This document shows positions 34,586 to 47,900 of a stretch of 64,000 nt of DNA, one piece after another. Made by a program: the position numbers and the translations under genes. This DNA is from Rotaria sordida (taxonomy: Eukaryota > Rotifera > Eurotatoria > Philodinida > Philodinidae), in NCBI GenBank assembly GCA_905250125.1, contig CAJNOL010000170.1:1-64000 (forward strand), read 5' to 3'. The notes under the pieces are model-generated. The model was not told the origin of the DNA. It did no database searches and worked only from the letters and a program-made list of their open reading frames with translations. Numbering within the stretch: the stretch's first letter is position 1; each line of letters opens with the position of its first letter.

Positions 34586-37526
34586 TAGTTGAACTATTTT
34601 TTTGAAAACATTAAGAAATATTTTAGAAAATTTAATTTTTTAATATTCAAACAAAAACTTACTTTGTTTTGTTATTGTAATAATCGTTGGTGTTCATTTT
34701 AATTCTTCCACTATTTTGATTTATCACGACATTGACGATGAAGAAATCACGAAGGTTTATAAATTCACACTTCATTATTAAATGCTTCACATGATAGATG
34801 GTTCAGTGGTAAAATAAAAAGAAGAAAATTTCTTAAATGAACTTGATCTCTTATTTGTTGTTCTTCAATTACTGGGAATTCTTTTATTTTTTTTCATAAT
34901 ATGCTGGAATATAAACGTATATTAGTTCCAATCGTTTGTAAAACTTATTGTCGGCAATGTTTCTCTTAATTGTGAATGTTTATCCATTTTAATTCTAAAA
35001 CAGAAAAATACTTTTTTCAGCATTTATCTCTGATAATTACTATTTTATATAAATTTTCATAGATTAATCAATAGAAAATAAAAATTATCTTTTAAATAAA
35101 TATCAAATAAAATAAATTTCATATTTAGATTAGAAATTATTTGTTGAAATTGATTCCCTTTGACATATTTAAGAGAGGGCCCACCAACACACAGAGAATT
35201 CATGTCACATATCAAATTTGAATTTCACTATGTCCATTCGATAGTCCATGTTGAGAAACCTCTGTAACTAAATTTTTAGACGAAACAAACAAAGTTTCAT
35301 CGAGATATCAGATTTTCAAAAAGAGAGCTATTTTCAATTTTTATAAAAAATTCGTCATATCGCATTTCCTTTATTACTCTGCTATTTTGCGATCGATTTT
35401 TTTGAGTAACATCTCATTTGAAAGAGCAAAAAAACTAAACAAGATGAGGCCCTCTTTTTACATCTCGAACATCATATGTAGAGGTCAACGAATTTCAAAA
35501 GCCTAACATGGAAAACCTGAGTTTTCGGGTTTTGGACTCTAGAGTTTCTGCACCAAAACTTTTATAGGTCTGTCTTCTAGAGAAAAAAATTCTCTACAAA
35601 AAGCACTATGACTTGTATTTTCACAAGATCAGCAATGTGCTCAAAAATGCAAATTATTGGTAATGACCACCGGAGTCAAAAAATGAAAATGCTGAAAAGA
35701 ATTTTTTTTTGACTTTCTAGTATGGGATATAGATGAAACTTGGGTTCGAGAGATGAAGTTTCACCTTCAGAGAGGTTTTAAAATCAGTTTTAAATTGATT
35801 TCTGGAACTACTGTTTTTTTTTTGTAACATATCATTATCACGCATATGCGAGTCACAATGCATATCTGTCGTCTCTTCTGTCTATTTTCTATTTCATCGT
35901 AGTTGAGCGCTGCAATATTTGATCGATATTGAGGGTGAGGACGAGATAGAAAGTAAGTTTCGGTTTTGATTGAGACTTGATTTGGACTTTGAGAGCAAAT
36001 GTAGTTGGGGGGGCAACTGTCGCGAGAGCATCTATCATGGAATCCAGAATAGACAAGCATAAAAACTGATCAAACAGATGATCAAAGTATTTTTTTTCTA
36101 TACTCATCTAACTATTATCATATTTTTTACAAACAATAAAAAAGATTCTTTTGTTATATGCAGAGACAATGAAAATCATAGCAATTGAATAAAGTTAGAG
36201 ACATTTTTATATTTTACTAAATTGTTCAAAAAAAATAAAAAGATTTTTGATTGATAAAAATAAGAAAGATTTATCATATTATGCATCATTTTAAATACAT
36301 TGTCTAAAAATGAGAGAAATAAATGAAACATTTTCATGAAAAATAAAAACAACTTTATCTTATTTATTTCAATGAAGATCGATATATTTCTATTTCAACT
36401 TTGTTTTTCACTGTAGAGTATCGACTTATTCGCAATTATAAGTAGATCATTAGAACAAAATCCACTTGTTAATATATCAGAGACTATAGTATATCGACGT
36501 ACATTGGAATCTATGATAGTTTTCATATGTACACATCTAATATACTCACATAGAAATACAAAAAATAGTATATATAGAAATCTTTAATGTTAATGCATGA
36601 AAAACTCTCTTATGTACAAATAAGAAATGATGAAAATGACTGAAATTGAAAAAAGAGACTATCATTTTCACAAAAGAAGCTTTTTTTCGTCAATTGATTA
36701 TTTACTTCTAAGAGAATTGTACACTGAAAACTGTTGTATTATGATGATTAACATTTCTATGTTAATAAATATGAACAATCATTAACAAAAAACAAAAGAT
36801 GCAGAAAATTAATATTAAACTGATAATGAAAAATTAATTTGTTTAATTTAAAAAGATTTGTAATGAAATATTCAGTATGCAAAAGAAATGAAGAAATGTC
36901 TTTTCCCATGATCAAATTTATGATAAGACAGTCTTGTTTGTTTGATTGGTAAATATACTTTTTATTCTCAAATTAAATCTTATATGACAAAATTTCATTT
37001 CAATGTTTTTCTCGATAAAATATGAAGAATTCTTTTTGAAACTATGTCAGAAGATGAAAAATAACAATGTGAATGTACATTCATGTTGATTAAAAATCAT
37101 TCGCTTTACTTTTTATTGTTGATTGTTTAGAAATGCTTTATCCGAGTTTAGAATATAAAATTGATATAAATAAATATTTAATTTAATTTTTTTTTTGAAT
37201 ATTTAGTTGAAATTTAAAGTTAAAAATCGAATTTTCAAAAAGCAAATTCTGACATATAAGAATAAAATCATTGTTATATAATTCTGTATATTACATTATG
37301 AAAAGTAAAGCCATTTTCTAAATGTTTATTTACATATTAAATGAGATATTAAACAAAAAACAAAAATTCATTCAATCACTGATCATTTTATTTATTGTCC
37401 ATATGATATTGTAGAAATGAATGCATCATTGTTTCCATTGACGAAACAGTTCAAATAGAAGAGATGAGCACATGTATATAAATATTGACATTTATAAGTT
37501 AACACGATAGATAAATTGAGATAAAT

Positions 37527-39760
37527 ATGGAACCTTCCTCTATTCAATTGACAGATTTACCTGATGAAATCCTTATGATGATTTTTAAAAAATTCGACAA
37601 TATTACACTACTTTACTCTTTATCAGATGTTAATATACGTTTAAATAAAATAGTATATGATTTTATATTTACGAATCGTTTAACTTTGCTAATCTTTGTA
37701 CCAATTAGTTTGATTAAACAAATATCTTTGTCAATTTATTATGCTTATTCATTACTTCGTTAAATACTTAATCGTTATTGTTTACATATCTTACCTAAAA
37801 TACATGAAAATGTCACATGGCTTGATCCTGAATCTTCGTCAATGGAACGTATTCTTCTTGCAACAAGCTATCCTAATTTATCTGGAATTGCTTTATATAA
37901 TATTCAAGTGGAAAGTGCTATATATCTTTTCTCCGGTAAGATATTTTCGGTTCTTCTATGGACAAATATATCAAATCAAAGCAATATGTAAAATGAATTC
38001 ATTTTAAATCAATTTATAAAGTCATTCATTGGATAATTATCATTTTAATAATCTTTAAAAGATTTTGAATTTTATCCAGATCTATCATATGAATGAGAAG
38101 AAAACTTATTATAGATATTATTTTACATAGAATATAAATGTTTCTAGAAAAAAGATAGTAAAATAAGTGTTGATATCGTCATTTTCACTTTAGCTTTAAC
38201 CATAAATTTCTAAATAAGAAAATTGTAGAATAGAATAGATGAAAAAGTGCAACATCTAACGAAAGAATCTCTTGAGGTGATAAAAAGCTTTTAGTCTTTG
38301 ACTACTTTTGTCATACAGGCCCTAGTGAATAGTGACATATCCTAAGTTGATTCATCTACCTATTGTTTTGGAATAGAATTATGGATAATTTCCTTGTTTT
38401 TTTGACTTATGGCGCCATGAAAGCACAATAGCAAAAGAATGAATTTTGATCTTAAATTTTGTCTATAAAAAGATCTTATGAACACCAGAATCTTCTACAA
38501 ATTTAACAAAAAAAAAAGAATGAATCCTTCTTGAAGTATTGAGTTCTCAAAAAATAATGCTGTATCTTATACTCAATTACAGTATCTTAGAAGACAATCT
38601 ATTTTTCAAAATTCTATATCTTAAGAAGGATGCATTTATGTTGTCTGAAACTTGTAGAAGATTTTGGTATTTGTAAGACTTTTTACGGACAATTTAAGAT
38701 CAAAATTCATTATTTTGCTATTATACTCTCATGATGCCATAGGTCGACAAATTAGAAAATCATCTATGCTTCTATCCGAAAACAATAAGTAGATGAACTA
38801 CCTTAGGATACCTCAGTATTTACTAGGGCATATACGATAAAACGAGTTAGAGTCTAAAAGTATTTTATTAGCCCAAGAAGTTCCCTTGTGACATAAAAAT
38901 TAGTTTATTGAATAGTTCTAAAGACAAATATAATCACATAAATTTTAGCGTTATTAACAAAAGATAAATACCTAGATTTAAACAACATTATAAGCATAAT
39001 AAAATACTTTCAACAATTTTTTAATATTTTCATAGTTTAGATAAACATATGTTCACTTCAATCTACAAAAACCAAATTTTATCACTTGTTATCGATATCA
39101 ACATAAATGGAGAAGTAGATTCAACAATAAATATAAATATACTCTTATTTGCACAAATCTTTACTACATTTATTAATTTACGATCATTAATTTTTTGTCC
39201 ATCTTCAATTTGCTATCAATATTTATTCTTCGATATTTTACCTTCAACTATCGTCTCTTCAACTCTATTAGAATTACATATTTGTTTGAACAAGTTTCGC
39301 GATTGTCTTTATTTACTTGATGGACATTTCAATCAGCTTCGTACATTTCATGTTAATATTGCTATTATTTCTCTTTCGAGTTCAACATTCAATAGCAAGG
39401 TAGATTATTTTACTTAATATTTAATTTATTCAAATAAATACGAATTATTATCTTTAGGAAAAACTACCTAACTTAAGATCGTTTAAGCTGTCTTATTATA
39501 ATATGACAGATGATTATGATGAGTTAGTTTTATCACTTGTACATCGAATGTCAAATTTACAAGAACTTGATTTGTCTCTTCTTGTTTGGGCGACTAAAAC
39601 ATTTGTTGACGGTAATAATTTGAAAATAAATATTATCAATCATATGCCATTATTAAACAAATTTAAATTTAACATTGTTACATCCACTCGTTTTTATAAC
39701 CAAATTAATTTACCATCTAACGACTATATTCAAGAGATATTCAAAGATTTTGAAAATAAA
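37527..39760 (+). pseudogene. F-box protein of an expanded rotifer-type family, interrupted and truncated by an assembly gap
   Basis: Three exons with matching phases: 37527-37935, 39041-39399, 39458 to the gap. The N-terminus is an F-box (LPDEILMMIFKKFDN, then VNIRLNKIVYD), the Skp1-binding motif of SCF ubiquitin ligases. Downstream are irregular leucine-rich segments (SSTLLELHICLNKFRDCLYL, DGHFNQLRTFHVN, LVHRMSNLQELDL, INHMPLLNKF) typical of a family I recall as very abundant in bdelloid rotifers. An in-frame TAA at 37761-37763 breaks exon 1. After it the same frame continues with family-like sequence (RYCLHILPKIHENVTWLD). The expected last part of the protein is absent: 100 N follow, and sequence after the gap is not family-like. 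The first intron hosts a foldback element. Pseudogene is the best call, though a sequence error at the stop cannot be excluded. Confidence 0.75.
38262..38887. mobile_element. Foldback element in the F-box gene intron
   Basis: Arms of about 250 bp pair as reverse complements. GAATTTTGATCTTAAATT near 38441 matches the complement of AATTTAAGATCAAAATTC near 38690. TCATCTACCTATTGTTTTGG near 38353 matches the complement of the stretch near 38780, and GGCGCCATGAAAG matches CTCATGATGCCATAGG. The centre is near 38570. It occupies over half of the 1.1-kb intron. Confidence 0.8.
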
Positions 39761-39860
39761 NNNNNNNNNNNNNNNNNNNNNNNNNNNNNNNNNNNNNNNN
39801 NNNNNNNNNNNNNNNNNNNNNNNNNNNNNNNNNNNNNNNNNNNNNNNNNNNNNNNNNNNN
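39761..39860. other. Assembly gap (100 N)
   Basis: Exactly 100 N, so a placeholder gap of unknown true length. It lies inside the F-box gene and 180 bases before a large palindrome. Confidence 0.99.
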
Positions 39861-41960
39861 AATGTAGCAATGTTTTGAGGTTTTTTAGGAAAAATGGACT
39901 ATTGAGGGTTATCGAAAAAGCTTGAATTATTTTTAATCAAAACCCTGTTGAAAAATATTAAAACAGATATATTCTTACTCAGCTCGACGAGCTCTATCTA
40001 ACCATGTATAAAAAAACGAAAATAAAAATATTCTCATCTAGATATTTTTCAAAAATGGAGTACATTGTTTTTCCTTCATATTTTTACATCGTTCGATAGA
40101 GCTCGTCGAGATATACAAAAATGTTTATATTAAAAATTTTTGAACCATTTTTTGAGATAAAAATTTCAAAAAACTATTTTAAAAAAAAATCGCATTTTTT
40201 CCATTACTTAAGGAGTTGGAAAATATGTTCATTCGATGCGGCGTCAAAAACTGCATCTAATGATATAAATTAACTTATACCATTAGATGCAGTTTTTGAC
40301 GCTGCATCAACTGGGCATATTTTCAAAATTCTTAATTAATGAAAAAAAAAAGAGAAAATCTAAATTTATTGAAAAATCGTGTATTTTTCTTCCATATCAA
40401 AAATGTAAGTTTTTTAAAGATTTTTCAAGTCATTTTTTGAAATTTTCATTTCCAAAAGATCGTTTGAAAATTTTTTAATATAAACATTTTTGTAGAGCTT
40501 GACGAGCTCTATCGAACCATGTAAAAGTATGAAAGAAAAAAATTATTCCATTTTTGAACTACTCGTACTTTATATTCATTTAAAAATCTAAGAAATCGAA
40601 TTTAGGACTGGTAATTATTTTTCCTATGAATGGACTTCATATCTACTTGCAATTAGTAGAAAAATACAGATTTAAAACAATATCGTTTCATTATACTATT
40701 TTTTTCTATAGTAGGCAATGAGAAAATAATCAGAAGTGTTTCTGTGATGAGAAGGAAAGAAAACCCTTTATGTTTGTCTTATTAGTTTCTGGTTTAACAT
40801 TTAATATTCTTTATGAAAAGCATTACTAGTGATTTTATGATAGTAAAACATGTCTCTTTGAATCAATACAATATCATTATTTTGTACGATATCGTCTAAC
40901 TCTCAATATAAAAACAATTCAAGGTTTATATACAATAAATAAATAAAAAAAAAACCATATTAAATATTGATAATTGTATTTGAGATACATATATTTCCTT
41001 TTGTCGTGAATAAATTTATTTTTTTTAACTCGAAATATTGATAATAAACAATCAAAAAGAAAATTTATGAATAATTTTCTAGTAAATATTTTAAGCATTT
41101 ATATTTTTTATTTTTGTTTTATTTATCCTTGTTGATTTATTGCGTGCTTTAATATATAATATATTTTGTTGTTTGACGTTTTTTCAAGATAATTAATAGG
41201 TGTATTATTACAATTATCTAATTTGATGATTATATCTATATTTTGCATTATTTTAAGTATAGATGTGTATACAATGATAATATTGATTTTAGTTTTTGTT
41301 CTTTTCTTGGCTTAATTCGTCTATCTTTCCGAGATTTAATTATAGGAGAAGCTCTAAGTATGCGTGCATTTGTGAACTAATCCAATTAAATAGAATCAAG
41401 AAGAGATCTTGAACAAGAATAGCAAAGTTAACATGCCAAAAGTTCTTTCTCTATCTCTTTAGTATGTTCGTGAATCGTTAATCATATCGATCTATCAATA
41501 ATAACAAGTGAGAAAAACGAAATGATGAGTAGAGGAAAATAGTCATTATTCTCCTTGAATAGATAATAGTTGATATATGTAAATAAATTAAAATAAATAT
41601 TTATTATATATTAAAATATCACAAAATTAACTGTATAAATGAACAATAGATAAAGAATGATCAAAAAGAATAATAAAAAGACAAAGAGAAAAACAGTCAC
41701 TAGAGTTCCGACATTCTATTTTAGTCTATATTTCTATTATGTATGTGAGTCTTCTCATATGAACAAAATTGCAATTGACGTTTTCTCCTCTTATTCTACT
41801 CCTCCCTCGACTACTTTTTCTTTTCTTTTCTTTTTTTTTTTTATGAGTCGATTTCCTGCTATGCACTCAAGATAACATATATAGAGATGATAGAATGAAT
41901 TGAGTTTCGGAAGAAGATAGAAGAGAGCAAGATGCTTTCCGAACACATTTAATTGTAAAA
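39861..41960. other. Intergenic region after the gap
   Basis: Contains the palindrome at 40040-40560. The rest, about 1.4 kb up to the glutamate receptor start, is AT-rich with no recognisable exons and presumably includes that gene's promoter and 5' UTR. Confidence 0.55.
40040..40560. mobile_element. Large palindrome with perfect central hairpin
   Basis: The centre (40235-40308) has arms GCGTCAAAAACTGCATCTAA and TTAGATGCAGTTTTTGACGC around a loop of about 20 bases. Pairing extends outward: ACAAAAATGTTTATATTAAA near 40116 pairs with the stretch near 40470, and CGATAGAGCTCGTCGAG near 40094 pairs with GAGCTTGACGAGCTCTATCG near 40495. A third related copy of the end (CTCGACGAGCTCTATC) lies at about 39982. 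No coding capacity. Confidence 0.85.
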
Positions 41961-44900
41961 ATGATGATGATGACTGATATTAAAAGTCGGATGTTATTCT
42001 ACTTTATTATATTTATCATTATCTTTACAATAATTGGTCAACAACAACAACATCATCAATCATCTTTGACTATTGGTAATACATATTAACTTAATCATTT
42101 TAGAAAGAATTATCTTCATTTGAAGGATAGTCGTTCCCGTTTTAAACCAATTAATTCTGATGAGTAACTAAACTATTTATGAGAAAATACATATCAAATA
42201 TGATAAGAACAATCTATTGTTGAAACATTTTAATATTTAAAAATCGAAGTTTCCCTACTTTTTTTTTTGTTATATAAAATAGATTGCGAAAAATTTCTTC
42301 ATTATCAAAAAAATGAAGTATTAATTAGGATTCTGATGCTTTCCCTTGTATTATTCATTTTGACTGATATCAATGATATATATGATATATGCTAAATTTT
42401 CAAATCTTTGAAACAGACTGACAGAAAAAATTAGTTACACTACATCAACTGTAAAATATTTGAGATTCCTTCCAGCATATCGCCTCAACACAAAACAATC
42501 TAAATTAGACGAAAAAAAAAAAAAAACTATTTCTTAATAAAAATTCATGTTGCTTAGAACATTATCTTACTTCCAAATTTAAGAACACCGAAAAAATCGA
42601 TTTTGCGCCACGTACATTCAAATTACCTGAAATTTGGACACTATGTTGGGGTGAGAGTGAAGAGACTATGATAAAATTTTTAGCTTTATACCATGACGTT
42701 TGACAATGTTATTCACCAAACAAGAGTCAAAAATAGCTCATTTGACAAACCAAATTTCTCTGTCCAGGCTCATTCTATATATTTAATTTTTTTTTTATTT
42801 AAAAGAGCATGTGAAGATGCAATGCAATACAGAGCTCTTTTTTTTTCTAAATTCTTACTTTTTAAGAGGAGGAAATGTATGGTAAGTTCAATGACTCAAA
42901 AAACTCTCAAAAAATAGGTGTCTATTTATATAAGTGTTTGTATATATAATACAAACAAAACGTAATTTTAAAAAAAAGACTCTGTACTGCACTGCATCTT
43001 GACATGCTATTTCAAACACAAAAAAAATAAATGTATAGAATGACGGTCCACAGAGAATTCTGGGATGTACGATCAAAAAAGTATAAACATAGAAAAAACG
43101 AAAAATTTTTCCCTTTTTTCCTAAAGCCAGCTTGTTTTTCAAACAGGTGACGACAGAAATCATCAGAAATTTTGGTTTAATTTTCATTTTTTCTTAACAA
43201 AAATTGGCTTTTTTGAGGTGGAGAAGATCTTAAATACGAAATTTTGAAATCATATAATTTTAGTTGTCTTAATTGATTATAATGATCCATTAATAAAATA
43301 TCAACTTGAAACATTAATTGCTGACTATGAACAAGAATGGATAATATCATCTATTTATTTACAAACTAATACTAAATTAAACATTGAAACAGTTAAATAT
43401 CAACCCCAATATCAATTAAAACTATTAGAGAAATGTAAATATATATATATATATATAGAAACTTTTTTTTTCTCTTTTTCTTTCTATTAATTTTAGTATG
43501 TCAACATTTAAATTCAACAAATTATTTATTTGTCATAACACATTTTCGTTATCAATCACCAAAATTTGTTCATACTACTCTTTCACAAATGCATATTCCA
43601 CATATGGCTGTATCAATGACAACAAGTAATGCAGCAAATAGTTATACATTACACATGCAAACAAGTTCGGAAGATCTAAGCATGGCTATACGTGATATAA
43701 TCGATCATTTTGATTGGGGTTATGATCATAATAAATTACTTTTTATTTATGAAAAACATACAAGTAAATAATTTATGTTTCTAAAGTATTATTCAAAAAT
43801 ATAAGACCAACGTATTTTTAGTTTTTTTTTCTACGATACCAAGTATTTAACTTAAACACAAATAGTGTTTTGAATAGCCAATGAAGTTCTCTATTAAATA
43901 CATTTGATATCGAACTTTCATAAATGGATTACAAGACGAAGGTTTCTCAAAAATCAATTACGATAGTTTTCAGGTTTCATAGGAGCTATGTAAAAATTAG
44001 TTGTGAAGAGTGCCATCTTAAAGAGCACAAAATCCTGAATATAATGAGGAACTACCGCCTTTCCTACGATCTTCCATTAAAAATTTATAAGCATGACAAT
44101 AAATGAAAAAAAAACCAAAATTCATGATAGCATTGACAAAAAATCGACTAAAAAAACATAGTTTTTTTGTTGTTTGTGAAGCTTAAGTTTTTAATGGAAG
44201 CTCGTAGAAAAAGCAGCAACCATTCCTTTTATTCAAGCCATTGTGATCTTTAAGATATTACTCTTAAAACTAGTTTTCTGTGACCTGAAAACTATTGTAG
44301 TTGGTTTTCGAGAAATCTTTCTCTTATAGTCCATCTATGGAACTCCGATATGGCATGTAACTATTTGATAGAGAACTTCATTCGCTATTGAAATCACTAT
44401 TTAGATTTGAGTTAAATGCTTAATAGTATTGTAGAAAATTAAATAAAAACAAAAAACGTTTGTTTAGTACTATATATTTTAATTTTTTTCATTGTTGTTT
44501 CTTTTTTTTATTCTTTCTTTTAAAGCTCTTGATCTTTTGTCTGATGTTTTACGTGTAAAAAATAATCGTCAACCAGCAGTTATATTAAAAGCATTAACAA
44601 TGGATTCAAAAGGAGCAATGCATGCTCGTTCAATACTTGCTGAATTAAGACATAAAGCTGATCCAAGTAAAAAAATTATTATTGCTTTAAGTCAAAAGTC
44701 ACTTGATGAATTTTTAATGGATGTAAGACAAAAAACAAACAAACACATATTTATACAAATTTCATTAATATTTTCTTTCTTTTCAAGGCACAAAACTTAG
44801 GTATTGTTAGTATTTATTATCATTTATTAATTGTTGGAGTTGTAAGTACTCTTCTTGTTGATTTGTTTCTTAAAGATTTTTTTTTTCAAATAGGATGCAA

Positions 44901-47900
44901 GACAATTGAATTCGGCACATTTTTATGAAAGTGGAGTTCAATTAACTAGTATACAATTAGTACCAAATAAATTAACACAATATTATCAAGTTTGTTAGAA
45001 TTATTAAATAGATATTTATTAGGTTTTTTTTTTTTTGTTTTTTAATATTTTAAATAGATTGAACAAGGTTTGATTAAAGATGCATTAGACACAGTAAAAT
45101 ATATTTTAAGAAAATTATTTGATACTGAATATAAAAAAGAACGATTAATTCCACAACAAGAATGTTCTTGGAAAAAATTGTTTACTGCAAGCAGTTATTC
45201 AACATTTACACAACATATTGGAGAAACATTATTAGAAATAAGTAGAACGGTAATTATTCGAAGTATCATTCAGTATTTTCTTTCCGTGTATAAATGAAAT
45301 AATTTGTTTAGCGGAATTCTAGATGAAATAATATGTATGTTCTATTATCAATTGATGAATCTTTAAAATAAATTTTATAATTTTCGTATCTATTCTTTGA
45401 TGATATCTACTTTAAGGATTAATATGTAGTAATAAGTCTTGCGTCTTCATTCATTCTCTAACAAAATTAGGACAATTTTAGAGAAATAATTTGTCCACTC
45501 TTATTGTTCTGACATTAATATTAGTATTAGAGAAATCAAATTCTTAAATTTTGCCCTTTTGTGATATCAAATATGGAAATTAAATTCTATGAACAATTTA
45601 GTTATTACTTTCGTTTTTTTTTTGGCATTGTATTAAATACAAATATTTTCGAAAATACGGCAATAATACTTTGGTATTCATTTAAAGATACTCTATTGTC
45701 GATGTAGGAGAATATGTTCTTCCATATTTTTGCATTTTTAAGTAATAATAAAAAAAACCAACTCTGATAGTTGTTTAGAGACAGTTTACTAGACATTGAG
45801 TATTTGAAGTTATACAGTGTTTTTTTTTGGCATGATATATTATTCAATTTTAAGTAATATAATTGACATACAGCCAATGTACTAATAACAAAGAAAGCAA
45901 GAAAAATCGTTAAATGTAATGTCGGTGTCAGACTAAAAGAAAAATGAGAGTAAGACAAATACTTCAAGAAGAGTAGTAGCTAATCATGCCGATTTTTCAA
46001 TATTCGAAAGAAGAAATTTTGAGATATATTTTTCTCCAAGAAATCATCTCCAGAAAACATTCAAAAACATGCACGGAAATAGTTCTTCATTTCGATGAAA
46101 ATTTTCATTTTCACATGAGCCTTACGAAGAAAATTTTCCGACTTGATAATCACCTTCGAGGTCGAACTCTGTGTAAAAGATAGACTCTAATGAGATATTA
46201 AAAACCTCAAAAGGACAAGGACTTCTAGACCTTTCTTATAAAGCTATAGCTGTTTTCCTGAAATTTTAGCCTATAACATAGTATGTACACAAGAATTGAA
46301 TAGTCATTCAATTGTCTTATACATACCATACTATAAGCTAAAAATAGGAGTAAAAACGGTTATAACTCTGTAGAGAAAGCCTAGAAGCCCTTATTCCTTT
46401 GCAAAGAGTTCGAACTCAAAAGCGAGTTTCAAGTTGGGAAGGCTACCTCGTAGGTTACATGTTAAAATCTAAACTTTCACCGAAACGAAAGACTATTTTC
46501 TTAAACATTTTTTTGAACAATTTGTGGAATTTGAAAACTGCCGACTCTTAGCTATTGTGATCGCCAAAAAATCTACCTTTTATGTACATACAAGTCTTTT
46601 TTAAAACGAAAGAAGTAAAAATGTTCTTATCCACAACGAATAGATCTACTAGAATTTTAAAGAGAGGAAAAAAAAACATTAATTTTTATAATTTAGATAA
46701 AATTTCCTGGTGCAACTGGTATGGTTGATTTTGATCAAGCAGGTTTACGTCGATCAATAGAACTTAAAGTACTTGATTTAAATGATAAAGGTATGGTTGA
46801 AATAGGTACATGGACAAATACAAATCGATTAAGTATAAATCAACTTGGCGTTCAACAATTGTCAGCTATTCGTAAACATTTACAAGTTGTTACACGAGAA
46901 GTAATTAATACATAGATTTTTCTTTCTAAATTTTTTTTCTCTATTTCAAGGAAAAACCTTATGTTGTACGAAAAACACATAGCAATGGTTCAGTTTATTT
47001 CGAAGGATATTGTTCGTAAAATAGATTTTTTATAATTTTATTTCTTTTTTTGAAATTTTTCATATTTTCTTTAGGTATTGATATGCTTGATGAAATAGCT
47101 CGACGTCTTCAGTTTAATTATTCAATTCGTATTGCAAAAGATGCTGCTTATGGTAAAGAAGATGAGAAAGGACAATGGTCAGGAATTATTGGTGAACTTA
47201 CTCGTCGAGTAAAATTTTATTTTTGTTATTGTCAAAAACAAAAATTCAAACATTTTTCTTGTTATATTAAATCTAGACAGCAGATTTAGGTATTGGAGCT
47301 TTAACAATAACGTATCCACGAGAACAAGTTATCGATTTTACAAAACCATTTATGACTTTTGGTAATAGAATTTTTACACATTGATAGTTTAGTGATATGT
47401 TTTTATTTTTTTTTTATAAAAATAGGTATAACAATTTTATTTCGTAAACCAATGAGACCTCGACCTAATTTATTTGCTTTTTTGGAACCACTTACTGGTA
47501 TAGTATGGCTTTTTATGGCTATTGCTTATATTGGTTAGTAAATTTATTTGAATATATAATATCAAAATATGATTTTATTTAGGTGTTAGTCTATTTCTTT
47601 TTTCTATGGCACGTTTTTCACCATATGAATGGCAAAGTCCTTATTCATGTAAACGTCATAGTGAATATCTTATTAATCGATTTACTATTGTAAATTGTTT
47701 TTGGTTTACTATTGGTTCATTAATGAAACAAAGTAGGTTTAAAACGCAAAAAAAAAAGTTTCTTTTTTACTTTGTATTCATTTAATAAAATATTTGAATA
47801 GCTATTGATTATGGTCCCCGTTCTATATCAACACGTGTACTTATTGGTTCTTGGTGGTTTTTTTCATTGATTATGATTGCTTCATATACAGCTAATCTTG

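Larger units (their letters stand above)
31332..37526. other. Gene-poor region, 6.2 kb
   Basis: No recognisable exons on either strand. It holds the SINE-like copy (31541-31893), telomere-like tracts near 31937 and 34464-34585, an AT microsatellite at 34148-34174, and a short tandem duplication at 34176-34231. Between about 35240 and 35790 there is weak inverted similarity (AAACCTCTGTAAC versus AAAACCTCTCTGAA, and GTTTCATCGAGATA versus GTTTCATCTATATC), possibly a decayed foldback. Short ORFs at 35767-36107 overlap in different frames and are not supported. Confidence 0.55.

Noticed and set aside
35240..35790. Possible further foldback element
   Set aside because: Inverted similarity is patchy and I could not extend it convincingly by eye. 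Mentioned only within the intergenic entry.
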